From the NCBI GenBank assembly GCA_016788045.1, contig JAEUTG010000043.1, positions 62,001 through 126,000 of the forward strand: 64,000 nt of DNA, written 5' to 3'. This DNA comes from Bacteroidales bacterium (lineage in GTDB: Bacteria; Bacteroidota; Bacteroidia; Bacteroidales; Lentimicrobiaceae). The position numbers and the translations under genes are program-made. Shown piece after piece: positions 42,261-49,508 of the stretch. Below the pieces are notes generated by a model. It made no database searches. It had not been told where the DNA came from and saw nothing but the letters and a program-made list of their open reading frames with translations. The first letter of the stretch is position 1, and each line of letters opens with the position of its first letter.

Positions 42261-43031
42261 TTATTGAACCAGTATCTGATGCTGAATAACGTGTCTGGAA
42301 CCAAATGAATCCTGCAGTTCGAACCGGTGCACGATGGTTGACCCGGAAGGTAGATCGGGCACCTGATACTCCATTTCACGAAGCCAGCCAACCTGATAAT
42401 AAAAGAAATCTGAAGGGCCGAAAGTTGCGGATACAGCCTCAGCTCCAAAACCAATCTTCTCAAATACTTTCATTGAAGCAATGGTTTGATTAACCGTAAG
42501 CGGAGAAAAATACGGACGCATGGTAACAGTCTGCCCCACCTGAAGGGTGTCACTGCTGTTGAAATCAAAAAACCTGAACTGAAACGGATAGTTAACCGGT
42601 TGGATTTCATAAGTAAGGTGCGATTCCTTTTTTGCACCGTTAAACGTTACCGCTTCCACCTGCAGCGTCACGAAATGTATGCTTCCTGCCACCGCTTTAT
42701 AGTCAATCGGGTACCGGATGGAGTCGATCAGGTAGGCTGTACCTCCGGTGGTATGCGATGGCGTATAGTGGTACTCCAGCGCCTGGGTATAATCAAAAAA
42801 TATTCTGAAATGAATAAACTCGACATCTTCAATGGGTGAAACCAGCGCGCGGTAATTAATCGTCAGGTCTGATGCCACATAAACGGTGTCGGGCAGAACC
42901 TCAGTATCAGCATAAGGCTCTAAAAATTTGATGGTGATTTCACCTGTCTGGGTTGGTTCATCCTTTTTGCATGACGAAAACAGTGCTGAAATGATGAGGA
43001 TACCCGGAATTACAAAGAAAAGACGTTTCAT
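42261..43031 (-). CDS. Lipoprotein of unknown function (Ig-like)
   Basis: A 256-residue protein with SPII signal and lipobox FSSC (Cys21) followed by KKDEPTQTGE. The mature part looks all-beta, with two similar halves beginning GEITIKFLEPYADTEVLPDTVYVASDL and FQFRFFDFNSSDTLQVGQTVTM, perhaps two immunoglobulin-like domains. No enzyme motif is visible. It is encoded 15 bases after the upstream lipoprotein gene and 29 before the barrel-like gene. Confidence 0.75.
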   Translation of the reverse strand: MKRLFFVIPGILIISALFSSCKKDEPTQTGEITIKFLEPYADTEVLPDTVYVASDLTINYRALVSPIEDVEFIHFRIFFDYTQALEYHYTPSHTTGGTAYLIDSIRYPIDYKAVAGSIHFVTLQVEAVTFNGAKKESHLTYEIQPVNYPFQFRFFDFNSSDTLQVGQTVTMRPYFSPLTVNQTIASMKVFEKIGFGAEAVSATFGPSDFFYYQVGWLREMEYQVPDLPSGSTIVHRFELQDSFGSRHVIQHQILVQ

Positions 43032-43046
43032 TTTGCTGGTTGTTCG

Positions 43047-44291
43047 TTAGTTGATTTCTATGATATCTACCGGACTTCTGATGACTCCGTTGTCGGCTCT
43101 GAATACTTCACAGGCAACCCATAAACGGGTATTGTCAGAATAAACACCCCGGAGGGTTAGGTTACTGGCATTCAGAGTTTTCAGCGGTGCGAAAGATCCA
43201 CCATTCAATTGATAGACCGAACGAGGATCGTCGAGTATCCCCAGTGAATTGCCAAAACCATAAGTTGTGAGTTTGCTGTTGTACACACACAAATCCGTCT
43301 TTGTGGTGACAGTGAAGGGCTGTGTGGGGTTGTACGGATAAGGCACGTTATCGGCAATCAGTTTAAGAGAAACACCATCAAACTCCAAAACCGCAAGGGT
43401 GTTGTTCTCCCTGAAAAGGACAATAAAAGGCTGGTCGCCATTCCTTACAATCCGCACCTCAAAGGGTTCGAAATAGTTGACAATTAGTTTTCTTACCTCT
43501 AACAGGGGAATACTTCCGAGGTTAACCCAGCTTACACCGTTGAATCCGGCCAGGTACATATTTCCGTTGGTAGCATCACCCTGCTGAGCATCGGTATAGG
43601 CCAGAAATCCATTGCCGTTTTCACTTATATAATAATCATACGCCTGTATTTTCGGTTTCAGGCCTGGTACCGGAACATCTTCCCATCCCGAAATGCCGTA
43701 GGTATAGTACCTCAGATCGGGGAGCTCATAACCGTTGTATTGCTGGAGTGCCCCCACTGCGGTGACAAACTGATTGTTTTCAGCTATATCCATCTGGTAT
43801 TGACGATATTCATCCATTGAAACCTGCCCCGATGAACTGCAGAAACTGTGAAACCAGGTTGCGCTCAGTGAAGTATTGTCGCGGTATCGATAGGTGGTAA
43901 AAAGATTCCCTTGCCCGTCGAATTCATGGTTCAGAACTCGTCGGTAGGCAGAGCTCGTTTGCGGATCACCGCAGGCTTCATAATCAGATTTCACAAACTT
44001 TTTGCCTTCAAGATAGCCTGAATAGATATGAAAACTCCCGTAAAAAGCCTGCTCAATCTGCCAGCTGGCAAACAGCTTGCCATTTACATTGCGGATATCC
44101 AAAGGGGTAATGTAATAACTTCCCGGAACATCCGGAAGATAGGTGTCATATCTTCCGAGATAGCCGAATCCTGCTTTTTCATAAGCTTCAGCGACTTCAT
44201 CCTGCGGCTCTTCTGTTGCTGCAGGATCGGTTTCCTTTTTACATGAAACCACTACCATCAGGCTCAACAGGGCGATAGCAAACCTTTTCAT
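43047..44291 (-). CDS. Lipoprotein, possible beta-propeller, unknown
   Basis: A 414-residue protein with SPII signal and lipobox VVSC (Cys17), then an acidic Glu/Asp spacer. The body shows about six to seven blocks of alternating strands with aromatic-Gly turns (GKLFASWQIEQAFYGSFHIYSG, GQGNLFTTYRYRDN, NGNGFLAYTDA, NTRLWVACEVF), which could be a propeller of the kind seen in surface lipoproteins. I recognise no family. It is second in the four-gene run, 29 bases after the gene at 44321. Confidence 0.72.
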   Translation of the reverse strand: MKRFAIALLSLMVVVSCKKETDPAATEEPQDEVAEAYEKAGFGYLGRYDTYLPDVPGSYYITPLDIRNVNGKLFASWQIEQAFYGSFHIYSGYLEGKKFVKSDYEACGDPQTSSAYRRVLNHEFDGQGNLFTTYRYRDNTSLSATWFHSFCSSSGQVSMDEYRQYQMDIAENNQFVTAVGALQQYNGYELPDLRYYTYGISGWEDVPVPGLKPKIQAYDYYISENGNGFLAYTDAQQGDATNGNMYLAGFNGVSWVNLGSIPLLEVRKLIVNYFEPFEVRIVRNGDQPFIVLFRENNTLAVLEFDGVSLKLIADNVPYPYNPTQPFTVTTKTDLCVYNSKLTTYGFGNSLGILDDPRSVYQLNGGSFAPLKTLNASNLTLRGVYSDNTRLWVACEVFRADNGVIRSPVDIIEIN

Positions 44292-44320
44292 TTCTTCCTG
44301 AGATTTGGAGTTTATCCCGC

Positions 44321-45361
44321 TTATTTATATTTAAAAGGCTTCCAGGTACCCTTTATCCACATATCCAGTTCGTAATTAGCCCCCAGGGCAAGTTTGTTGA
44401 TCAGTTTACCCACGCCTTCCAGTTTGCTGATCCTTGATGTTTTTGATTCTGCAGATATGACGACGTTCATTCCCTCTTTGGTTTCAAGCAAGGCATCAAG
44501 GTCAAAAGCCCCCAGCTTCTTTGCCGAATAAACTACATAATCATGGTACCCCGTTGCCGGATTTATGGCAACATACTTTTTACCAGGATCTTTCGGGACC
44601 GGATTCGGCCCATACATGCCATAATTCATCGATTGAATGGAGATGGTTCCCTTTTCATCTATCCCTATCTGAATTTTGAGAATGATCACAGCATCAAGTC
44701 CCAGTTCTTTGGCTTTGGGACCTATGGCATCCAGAAACGAAGGGGTTGAGAAACTCTCGGCATAATAGAGCCGCTGACTTGAAGGACAGGCGATTGTCTG
44801 ATAGGACCCTTCCTTACTCATCCATTTGCCAAGGCCTTTCTCTTCATACGAAAACGTATTGTATGCTTCACGGATGGCCTCAGAAGTAATGAATTCCTCC
44901 GGAGTTAGCAGTTCAGAACCAAAATACCTGAAATTTTCCCTGAGTTCAGGCAGTGTTTCATTATAGAAAAAATCAGCCAGTGCCATTGTGCTCTCCAGCT
45001 TCAGCGAAGCACCCTTGCTGGTTGTTACCCTGTAGCCTATATCCGGTCCTCCGTACCTTTTCGACGAAACTTCAAAAAAACCCGGGTCAAATACCATAAA
45101 TGACAATAAACCAACACGTTTCGGAAATGTCTTCAGAGCTGGCGGCCAAACCCACATTCCATGCCCGTCCTCAAAACCCTGACGTTCATACAATACTGCC
45201 TTACTGTAGTTCCAGAACTCAGCATCCGGAAGCGCCAGAAATTTATCAATGGTCATGGCATTGGCCATGAATTTCTGCAGCTTCGGATCTGAAGCTGCTT
45301 CCTGTGCATTTGCCAGAAAACATAACCCTGATATTGCCAGAAATAATGCAACTCTTTTCAT
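44321..45361 (-). CDS. Secreted protein of unknown function
   Basis: A 346-residue protein with signal peptide MKRVALFLAISGLCFLANAQ, probably periplasmic or outer-membrane-associated (no lipobox). Readable features are a central YFGSELLTPEEFIT block, an LGLDAVIILKIQIGIDEKG strand, and a C-terminal KLINKLALGANYELDMWIKGTWKPF segment; the alternation of strand and helix suggests an alpha/beta fold. I do not recognise it. It opens the minus-strand run 44321-41533, with spacings of 29, 15 and 29 bases, consistent with one transcript. Confidence 0.74.
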   Translation of the reverse strand: MKRVALFLAISGLCFLANAQEAASDPKLQKFMANAMTIDKFLALPDAEFWNYSKAVLYERQGFEDGHGMWVWPPALKTFPKRVGLLSFMVFDPGFFEVSSKRYGGPDIGYRVTTSKGASLKLESTMALADFFYNETLPELRENFRYFGSELLTPEEFITSEAIREAYNTFSYEEKGLGKWMSKEGSYQTIACPSSQRLYYAESFSTPSFLDAIGPKAKELGLDAVIILKIQIGIDEKGTISIQSMNYGMYGPNPVPKDPGKKYVAINPATGYHDYVVYSAKKLGAFDLDALLETKEGMNVVISAESKTSRISKLEGVGKLINKLALGANYELDMWIKGTWKPFKYK

Positions 45362-45800
45362 ACCTGTACCTGTTTTTAAATGCGTTTATAAAGAATTGCT
45401 CCGGAAATTTCATGCTTAAATGAGTCAGAAATAATCCCGTAAGCCATGGTACAAAAATGGGGCAGACGAATGGCCCTGCTATACGCCAAATGGCCTATTT
45501 TATATGCAGGATCAATATTGTCAGGTTAAAGTATGAGATTCTTCTCCCGCAAAATGCGAAATCATAATGACTTTGATTTGCATGGGTTCGATTGAAAGTG
45601 GACCTGGTCGAGGCTTCCCCGCAACCAAGCCCACTTATCCTGTCCCTAACAGATTGTCATTCTAAGTCACACATGTGCGGGAAAGTGAAGTGAAGAACCA
45701 ATCCGCCAAAGGCGGAGAGTTCACCTAAGGCAATCTCATATACAATTTCAAAGTTTGCCGGACTATAATGATGCAGGATATTACATGAATAAAATAATGG

Positions 45801-45939
45801 TAACGTGTTGTGCGGTTACAAACATAACATTTTGATAGTGTGGATGAAGTCAATGTCTGTTTCGACTTCGCTCAACATGACATTGACTTCAAAAGCACTT
45901 ATTATCAGTGATTTAAATATTTAACCGCACAACAGGTTA
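45801..45939. mobile_element. MITE-like element with 18-bp terminal inverted repeats
   Basis: The left end TAACGTGTTGTGCGGTTA (45801-45818) and the reverse complement of the right end (45922-45939) agree at 17 of 18 bases. The element is 139 bp and flanked by ATGG on both sides (45797-45800 and 45940-45943), consistent with a 4-bp target duplication. Inside is a second perfect 12-bp palindrome, GAAGTCAATGTC / GACATTGACTTC. It has no coding capacity, so it would need a transposase in trans. Confidence 0.6.
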
Positions 45940-46036
45940 ATGGTAATACATCTTTAATAAAAAAGCCGGATTTACCTGCCCGGGTAATGTATCAAAAAAT
46001 TCTAATCATTATTGTCCGGTTAAAGTAAAAAAATCC

Positions 46037-46123
46037 TTGACACCAAAACCCCAAGCCACCAAAATCGTTCTAAATCAGATAAATAAGTTGGTGATTTTTG
46101 GTGATTTCGTGTGTTGGTGTCAA
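46037..46123. repeat. Imperfect ~30-bp inverted repeat
   Basis: The ends are TTGACACCAA (46037-46046) and its exact complement (46114-46123). The inner parts of the arms match at 9 of 14 positions, then ACCAAAA again. The span is 87 bp with a short AT-rich centre. Confidence 0.5.
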
Positions 46124-46428
46124 AAAAAAGAAAGTAAGGTACCTGTTTTGAATAATGGCTGTAATCCAGTATTATCAATGAGTTCAAAGGAAACCAATTA
46201 TTTTCCCCGGACAACAATGAATTCTAATCGTAAAGTATTTTAAAATCAGCGCAAAGTGCAGTCTGCTCGGACCTGAAACCAGAATATGTATATTCCGGAA
46301 CCATTCATCTGTTCATCACGGCTAGCACACTTCAAGCAGTATATCTTTTTGTCTATCATCTGTAACCCTGGGGGATCACTCTAAAAAATTGAGCATAATG
46401 CTGATATGACATGGGAAATCAATAATTT

Positions 46429-46583
46429 GCAGGTTTCTCTTTGCGGCCGAAATGACAATTGTCTGAAGTCTGTATGGTGGGGTTGAGTCAAAAATGACAA
46501 CAAATACAAAATTCCAGGCTCAACCACACCAGCAATTCTTCTCACATATGAATGGGTCATTTCGGCCAAATGGAGAAATCTGT
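46429..46583. repeat. Inverted pair of GTCATTTCGGCC repeats
   Basis: The arms at 46429-46456 and 46556-46583 are inverted copies agreeing at 22 of 28 positions, each containing GTCATTTCGGCC and a GAGAAA block. This is the pattern of an intergenic repeat widespread in Bacteroidota genomes (from memory). Confidence 0.5.
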
Positions 46584-46702
46584 TGTTAATAGAAAACAGC
46601 TTTTCAACATATAAGTCATTGGCAACGAAAGCGGAAGGCGTCATTGATTTTTTCCCATGCCATGGTTGTTAATCCTTTACAGAAACAGGCCGAAGCAAAA
46701 AC

Positions 46703-47842
46703 TTATTCTTTCTTCAACTTCAGGATTTCCTGATCTCCGACCAACTCCATTCCAGAAATAGAGGAGTTATCTTTAAAGATTACATTTCCATGCCTGTCCA
46801 TGACAGTGAGTTTTAATGTAGCATCAATACTTTCAGGGATGCGGCGGTCCATTGATCCTCCGACTGGAGCTTTCAGCATACCGGCACTTTTGTGAATTGC
46901 CTCAATGTTATAGATTGTTTTCTTGTCGCGTATCTGAATCTGTAAGGTATCCGATCCTTTCCGATTCATGTCAAGCAGGGCATTTGTGTAGGTTGCAAAT
47001 CTGTGAATTTTCCCATCCAGGTAAAAGAACCCAAGAAATCCGGTGAAAGATTTACCCAACCAGGGAATGTTGGCAACCGACAACATGAATGATGCCTCGC
47101 TGTTGCTGAAATTGTTGGATTGCATCCATATCCAGGCGGAAGGCATAGAACTGCCCCAATCTTTCTCTATATAACCTTTACCTTCGTTGAAATCCAACTC
47201 CAGCCCGTCCTTTACCAAAGCACCTTCAAGGCCGTGGGTGAGGCTAACCACTCCATGATAGCATTGCATAAATGGCACAAAACGATACCAGCCCATGATC
47301 CCCGGATTTAATATCCTGCCGGAAGGCAACTCTGTAAGTCCCTTCATATTTACCTCTCCGGAAAAAGAACTGCTGTCATCATGGAGGTTAAGCAACAGTT
47401 TTTCAGCCGAAAAGTAATTCTGCCCTATGGTAATGGCAAATTCCTTACGGGAAAACGAAAACGATTCTATAGGAAAAGTATAATAGAATGTTTGGGCCGT
47501 TTTTCCATCAATTACCTGAATAAATGCATGTTGCTCACTTCCGTCTGAAGAAAGGGATATTCCGGGGATTATGCTGAGGATTGATTGACCATCCGCTGAC
47601 ACCATTTTAAAGTACCAGCCTTCAAAATATTTTTTCTTCTTTTTGTTTCCCTGGAACATTTCGGGATTACCAGCCTTTCTGGCACCATAGCCCGGAATGA
47701 ATTTGTGTTCGGAGAATTTAACCTCACCGCGCAGTTGCTGGGCTGATGCGGGGTTTAGGTTTCCGAGCAACATCAGCATTACAAGTAAAACAGAGAACGG
47801 GAATAACCTCATACCGGACTGCATCGGGATTGGATGGAACAA
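46703..47842 (-). CDS. Exported tocopherol cyclase-like protein
   Basis: A 379-residue protein. Met11 (47812) gives the best signal peptide (MRLFPFSVLLVMLML... ending PASAQQ); the longest frame is listed. Motifs typical of the tocopherol cyclase/hydroxyneurosporene-synthase-like fold are present: YFEGWYFKMV near the mature N-terminus, HAFIQVI, GIMGWYRFVPFM--YHGVVSL, and KGYIEKDWGSSMPSAWIWMQSNNF. Plant and cyanobacterial members cyclise prenylquinols. Bacterial members like this one are exported and their substrate is unknown, so a lipid-related role is only an inference. It is flanked on both sides by repeat-rich gaps. Confidence 0.82.
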   Translation of the reverse strand: MFHPIPMQSGMRLFPFSVLLVMLMLLGNLNPASAQQLRGEVKFSEHKFIPGYGARKAGNPEMFQGNKKKKKYFEGWYFKMVSADGQSILSIIPGISLSSDGSEQHAFIQVIDGKTAQTFYYTFPIESFSFSRKEFAITIGQNYFSAEKLLLNLHDDSSSFSGEVNMKGLTELPSGRILNPGIMGWYRFVPFMQCYHGVVSLTHGLEGALVKDGLELDFNEGKGYIEKDWGSSMPSAWIWMQSNNFSNSEASFMLSVANIPWLGKSFTGFLGFFYLDGKIHRFATYTNALLDMNRKGSDTLQIQIRDKKTIYNIEAIHKSAGMLKAPVGGSMDRRIPESIDATLKLTVMDRHGNVIFKDNSSISGMELVGDQEILKLKKE

Positions 47843-48417
47843 AACAATTTATTGTTTATCGTAAACGCAGCTAACCGTTGGATTGTTTCACGCTGCATTT
47901 GGTGACAGGCGGTAAATCGGCAATCTGGTTTCAACAATGCAATGAAAATCAGGATATACCTTTCAGATAAATCGATTTTGCGGAAGTAATCCGATGCCAG
48001 GAATCCACTAAAAATAAGCCCCTTAACAAATAAATATAGTCGGTTTGAGAAAAACCTTCCCAACCAGACATGAGGAGGCTAAAGTTGGCGTTAAGCCTGC
48101 CTGGCTAACAAATCAGGTTGAGTTGTTAAATTCATTTAGCCTTTCAGACAGGGTTAAGGTTGAGGTTGAGTGGGATAAGTGCTTCGTCATTCTTAAATCA
48201 GCTTGCCCGTCTGACCGATAAACAATTGCCTTAAGATAAATCCATTTGGACAGTCGGGCAGGCAGTTGACAACCAAAAACCACCAATCGTAAATCGTAAA
48301 CCGTAAACCGTAAACCGTAAACCGTAAATCGTAATTCGTAAACCGTAAATCGTAAACCGTAAATCGTAAATCGTAAATAAACTCCGTCATTCGTCATTCC
48401 AAATTCGTCCTTCCAAC
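47843..48417. other. 575-bp gene-free gap with repeats
   Basis: No credible ORF. It contains an imperfect inverted repeat (CTTGCCCGTCTG at 48202-48213 with CAGTCGGGCAGG at 48251-48262, 10 of 12 pairs) and the heptamer array at 48287-48377. A GCCTGCCTGGCT string and a TTAAGGTTGAGGTTGAG-like run add to its repeat character. Confidence 0.65.
48287..48377. repeat. Tandem heptamer array, 13 x (C/T)CGTAAA
   Basis: Thirteen contiguous 7-bp units over exactly 91 bp; twelve are CCGTAAA or TCGTAAA and one is TCGTAAT. The period of 7 keeps one frame open on the minus strand (a false YGLRFTVYD-like peptide). It lies 40 bp beyond the stop of the dCMP deaminase gene. Confidence 0.92.
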
Positions 48418-48909
48418 TCACTGCTTCTCATACTTCATCACATCCTCGCTCACATAATCCAGTTGAATCCCCGCTTCCCTGAACATCTCTTCCGATTCAC
48501 TCCCTGCATGGTACTTTTTTTCACACACCACCCTGACGATTCCGCAGTTGATGATCAGCATGGCACAGGTTCGGCAGGGAGTCATACGGCAATAAAGGGT
48601 AGCGCCTTCCAGGGCAATCCCCAGACGCGCTGCCTGACAGATGGCATTCTGCTCTGCATGAACGGTGCGTACGCAGTGGTTGGTCACTTTCCCGTCCTCA
48701 TGGGTCATCTGTTTAAAGAGATGTCCGACATCGTCGCAATGCGGCAATCCGATGGGCGAACCCACATAACCGGTAACCAATATCTGCTTGTTACGGGCAA
48801 TCACGCAGCCACTGCGGCCCCGGTCGCAGGTGGCGCGCTTGGCAATGGTGTTGGCCACTTCCATAAAGTACTCGTCCCAGGTGGGGCGGATGTATTTTTT
48901 TTCTTCCAT
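48418..48909 (-). CDS. dCMP deaminase
   Basis: A 163-residue cytidine/deoxycytidylate deaminase-family enzyme converting dCMP to dUMP for dTMP synthesis. The zinc site is HAEQNAICQA plus MTPCRTCAMLI; the N-terminal RPTWDEYFMEVANTIAKRATCDRGRSGCVI block and the inserted GLPHCDDVGH segment are characteristic of the dCMP deaminase branch. It is complete and of normal length. The ATG at 48909 follows a promoter at 48988-49017 (minus). Confidence 0.94.
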   Translation of the reverse strand: MEEKKYIRPTWDEYFMEVANTIAKRATCDRGRSGCVIARNKQILVTGYVGSPIGLPHCDDVGHLFKQMTHEDGKVTNHCVRTVHAEQNAICQAARLGIALEGATLYCRMTPCRTCAMLIINCGIVRVVCEKKYHAGSESEEMFREAGIQLDYVSEDVMKYEKQ

Positions 48910-48987
48910 GAATCAGGTTATTACAATTAAGCCTTGGCTTAAGGAATCTGGATATCCGGATATAGCAGTATTCCCCTGCCTTCTCTA

Positions 48988-49017
48988 CAAAGGTAGCACC
49001 TTATTCATTGGTTCAAA
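48988..49017 (-). promoter_or_regulatory. Promoter of the dCMP deaminase gene
   Basis: On the minus strand, TTTG (49017-49014) and TACCTTTG (48995-48988) fit -33 and -7 with an 18-base spacer. The predicted leader is about 70 bases. It is arranged back to back with the blaI promoter. Confidence 0.5.
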
Positions 49018-49047
49018 AAACATTCTTCCCACAAAACTTAAAAAAAA

Positions 49048-49106
49048 CTTGACAAACTAAACTTTTAGTTGTAACTTTGACATACTTTTAAACTAAGTTT
49101 TTAGTT
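49048..49106 (+). promoter_or_regulatory. blaI promoter with two BlaI-type operators
   Basis: CTTG (49048-49051) and TAACTTTG (49072-49079) form a -33/-7 pair with a 20-base spacer. A palindrome AACTAAA-CT-TTTAGTT (49055-49070, perfect 7-bp arms) fills the spacer, and a second, AACTAAG-TT-TTTAGTT (49091-49106, one mismatch), covers the expected transcript start. The centres are 36 bp apart. This is the arrangement expected for autorepression by the BlaI-type repressor encoded just downstream. Confidence 0.65.
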
Positions 49107-49127
49107 ATTATAAAAACTTCTCACTGA

Positions 49128-49508
49128 ATGAAAGAACTGACAAGAGCTGAAGAACAGGTAATGCAGCTTCTCTGGCGTATCGGGAAAGGGCATGTAAATG
49201 ATTTACTCGGGCACTTCCCGGAGCCAAAGCCGGCTTATAACACTGTTTCAACCATCATCCGCATCCTTGAGAAAAAGGAATTTGTGGGTCATGAAGCTAT
49301 CGGCAAATCGCACCGCTACTTCCCTAAAGTCAGCAAACGTGATTATGCCCGTTTTACTATGAAACAAATGCTGAACGGTTATTTCAGTAATTCTTACAAA
49401 CAGATGGTTTCCTTTTTTGCACACGAGGATAATCTTTCCTTAAAAGAAATGGAAGAGATCCGCTTGCTTATGGAACAACAGATCAACGAAAAAAAGCAAC
49501 TACCATGA
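49128..49508 (+). CDS. BlaI/MecI/CopY family transcriptional repressor
   Basis: A 126-residue winged-helix repressor: LTRAEEQVMQLLWRIGKGHVNDLLGHF, YNTVSTIIRILEKKEFVGHEAIGKSHRYFP, then a C-terminal dimerisation helix region. In known systems the repressor is inactivated when the partner BlaR1/MecR1 membrane peptidase is triggered; the partner here is the M56 protein whose gene overlaps by four bases (ATGA). The paired operators upstream fit autoregulation. Nothing in the neighbourhood is a beta-lactamase, so the target is not antibiotic resistance on present evidence. Confidence 0.94.
   Translation: MKELTRAEEQVMQLLWRIGKGHVNDLLGHFPEPKPAYNTVSTIIRILEKKEFVGHEAIGKSHRYFPKVSKRDYARFTMKQMLNGYFSNSYKQMVSFFAHEDNLSLKEMEEIRLLMEQQINEKKQLP

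Larger units (their letters stand above)
45362..46702. other. 1.34-kb gene-free gap filled with inverted repeats
   Basis: No ORF with coding character. It holds three separate inverted-repeat elements (45801-45939, 46037-46123, 46429-46583) and a short TCCGCC-AAA-GGCGGA hairpin at 45702-45716. Several stretches resemble decayed intergenic repeats common in Bacteroidota, for example the GTCATTTCGG...GAGAAATCT type. It lies upstream of the four-gene envelope operon and downstream of the tocopherol-cyclase-like gene. Confidence 0.7.

Noticed and set aside
46037..46243. 68-codon plus-strand ORF in the repeat-rich gap
   Set aside because: Its first half is the inverted repeat and it has no recognisable features, so I regard it as chance.
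46381..46644. 87-codon minus-strand ORF in the repeat-rich gap
   Set aside because: It is a translation through the inverted GTCATTTCGGCC repeat; similar false ORFs arise wherever that repeat occurs.
48287..48377. CRISPR array
   Set aside because: The units are 7 bp, contiguous and without spacers, and no cas gene is nearby. It is a simple tandem repeat.
48113..48421. Minus-strand ORFs of 102 and 65 codons with repeated YDLRFTVYG-like peptides
   Set aside because: They are the translation of the 7-bp tandem array, which leaves frames open by chance. There is no signal, domain or codon pattern outside the array.
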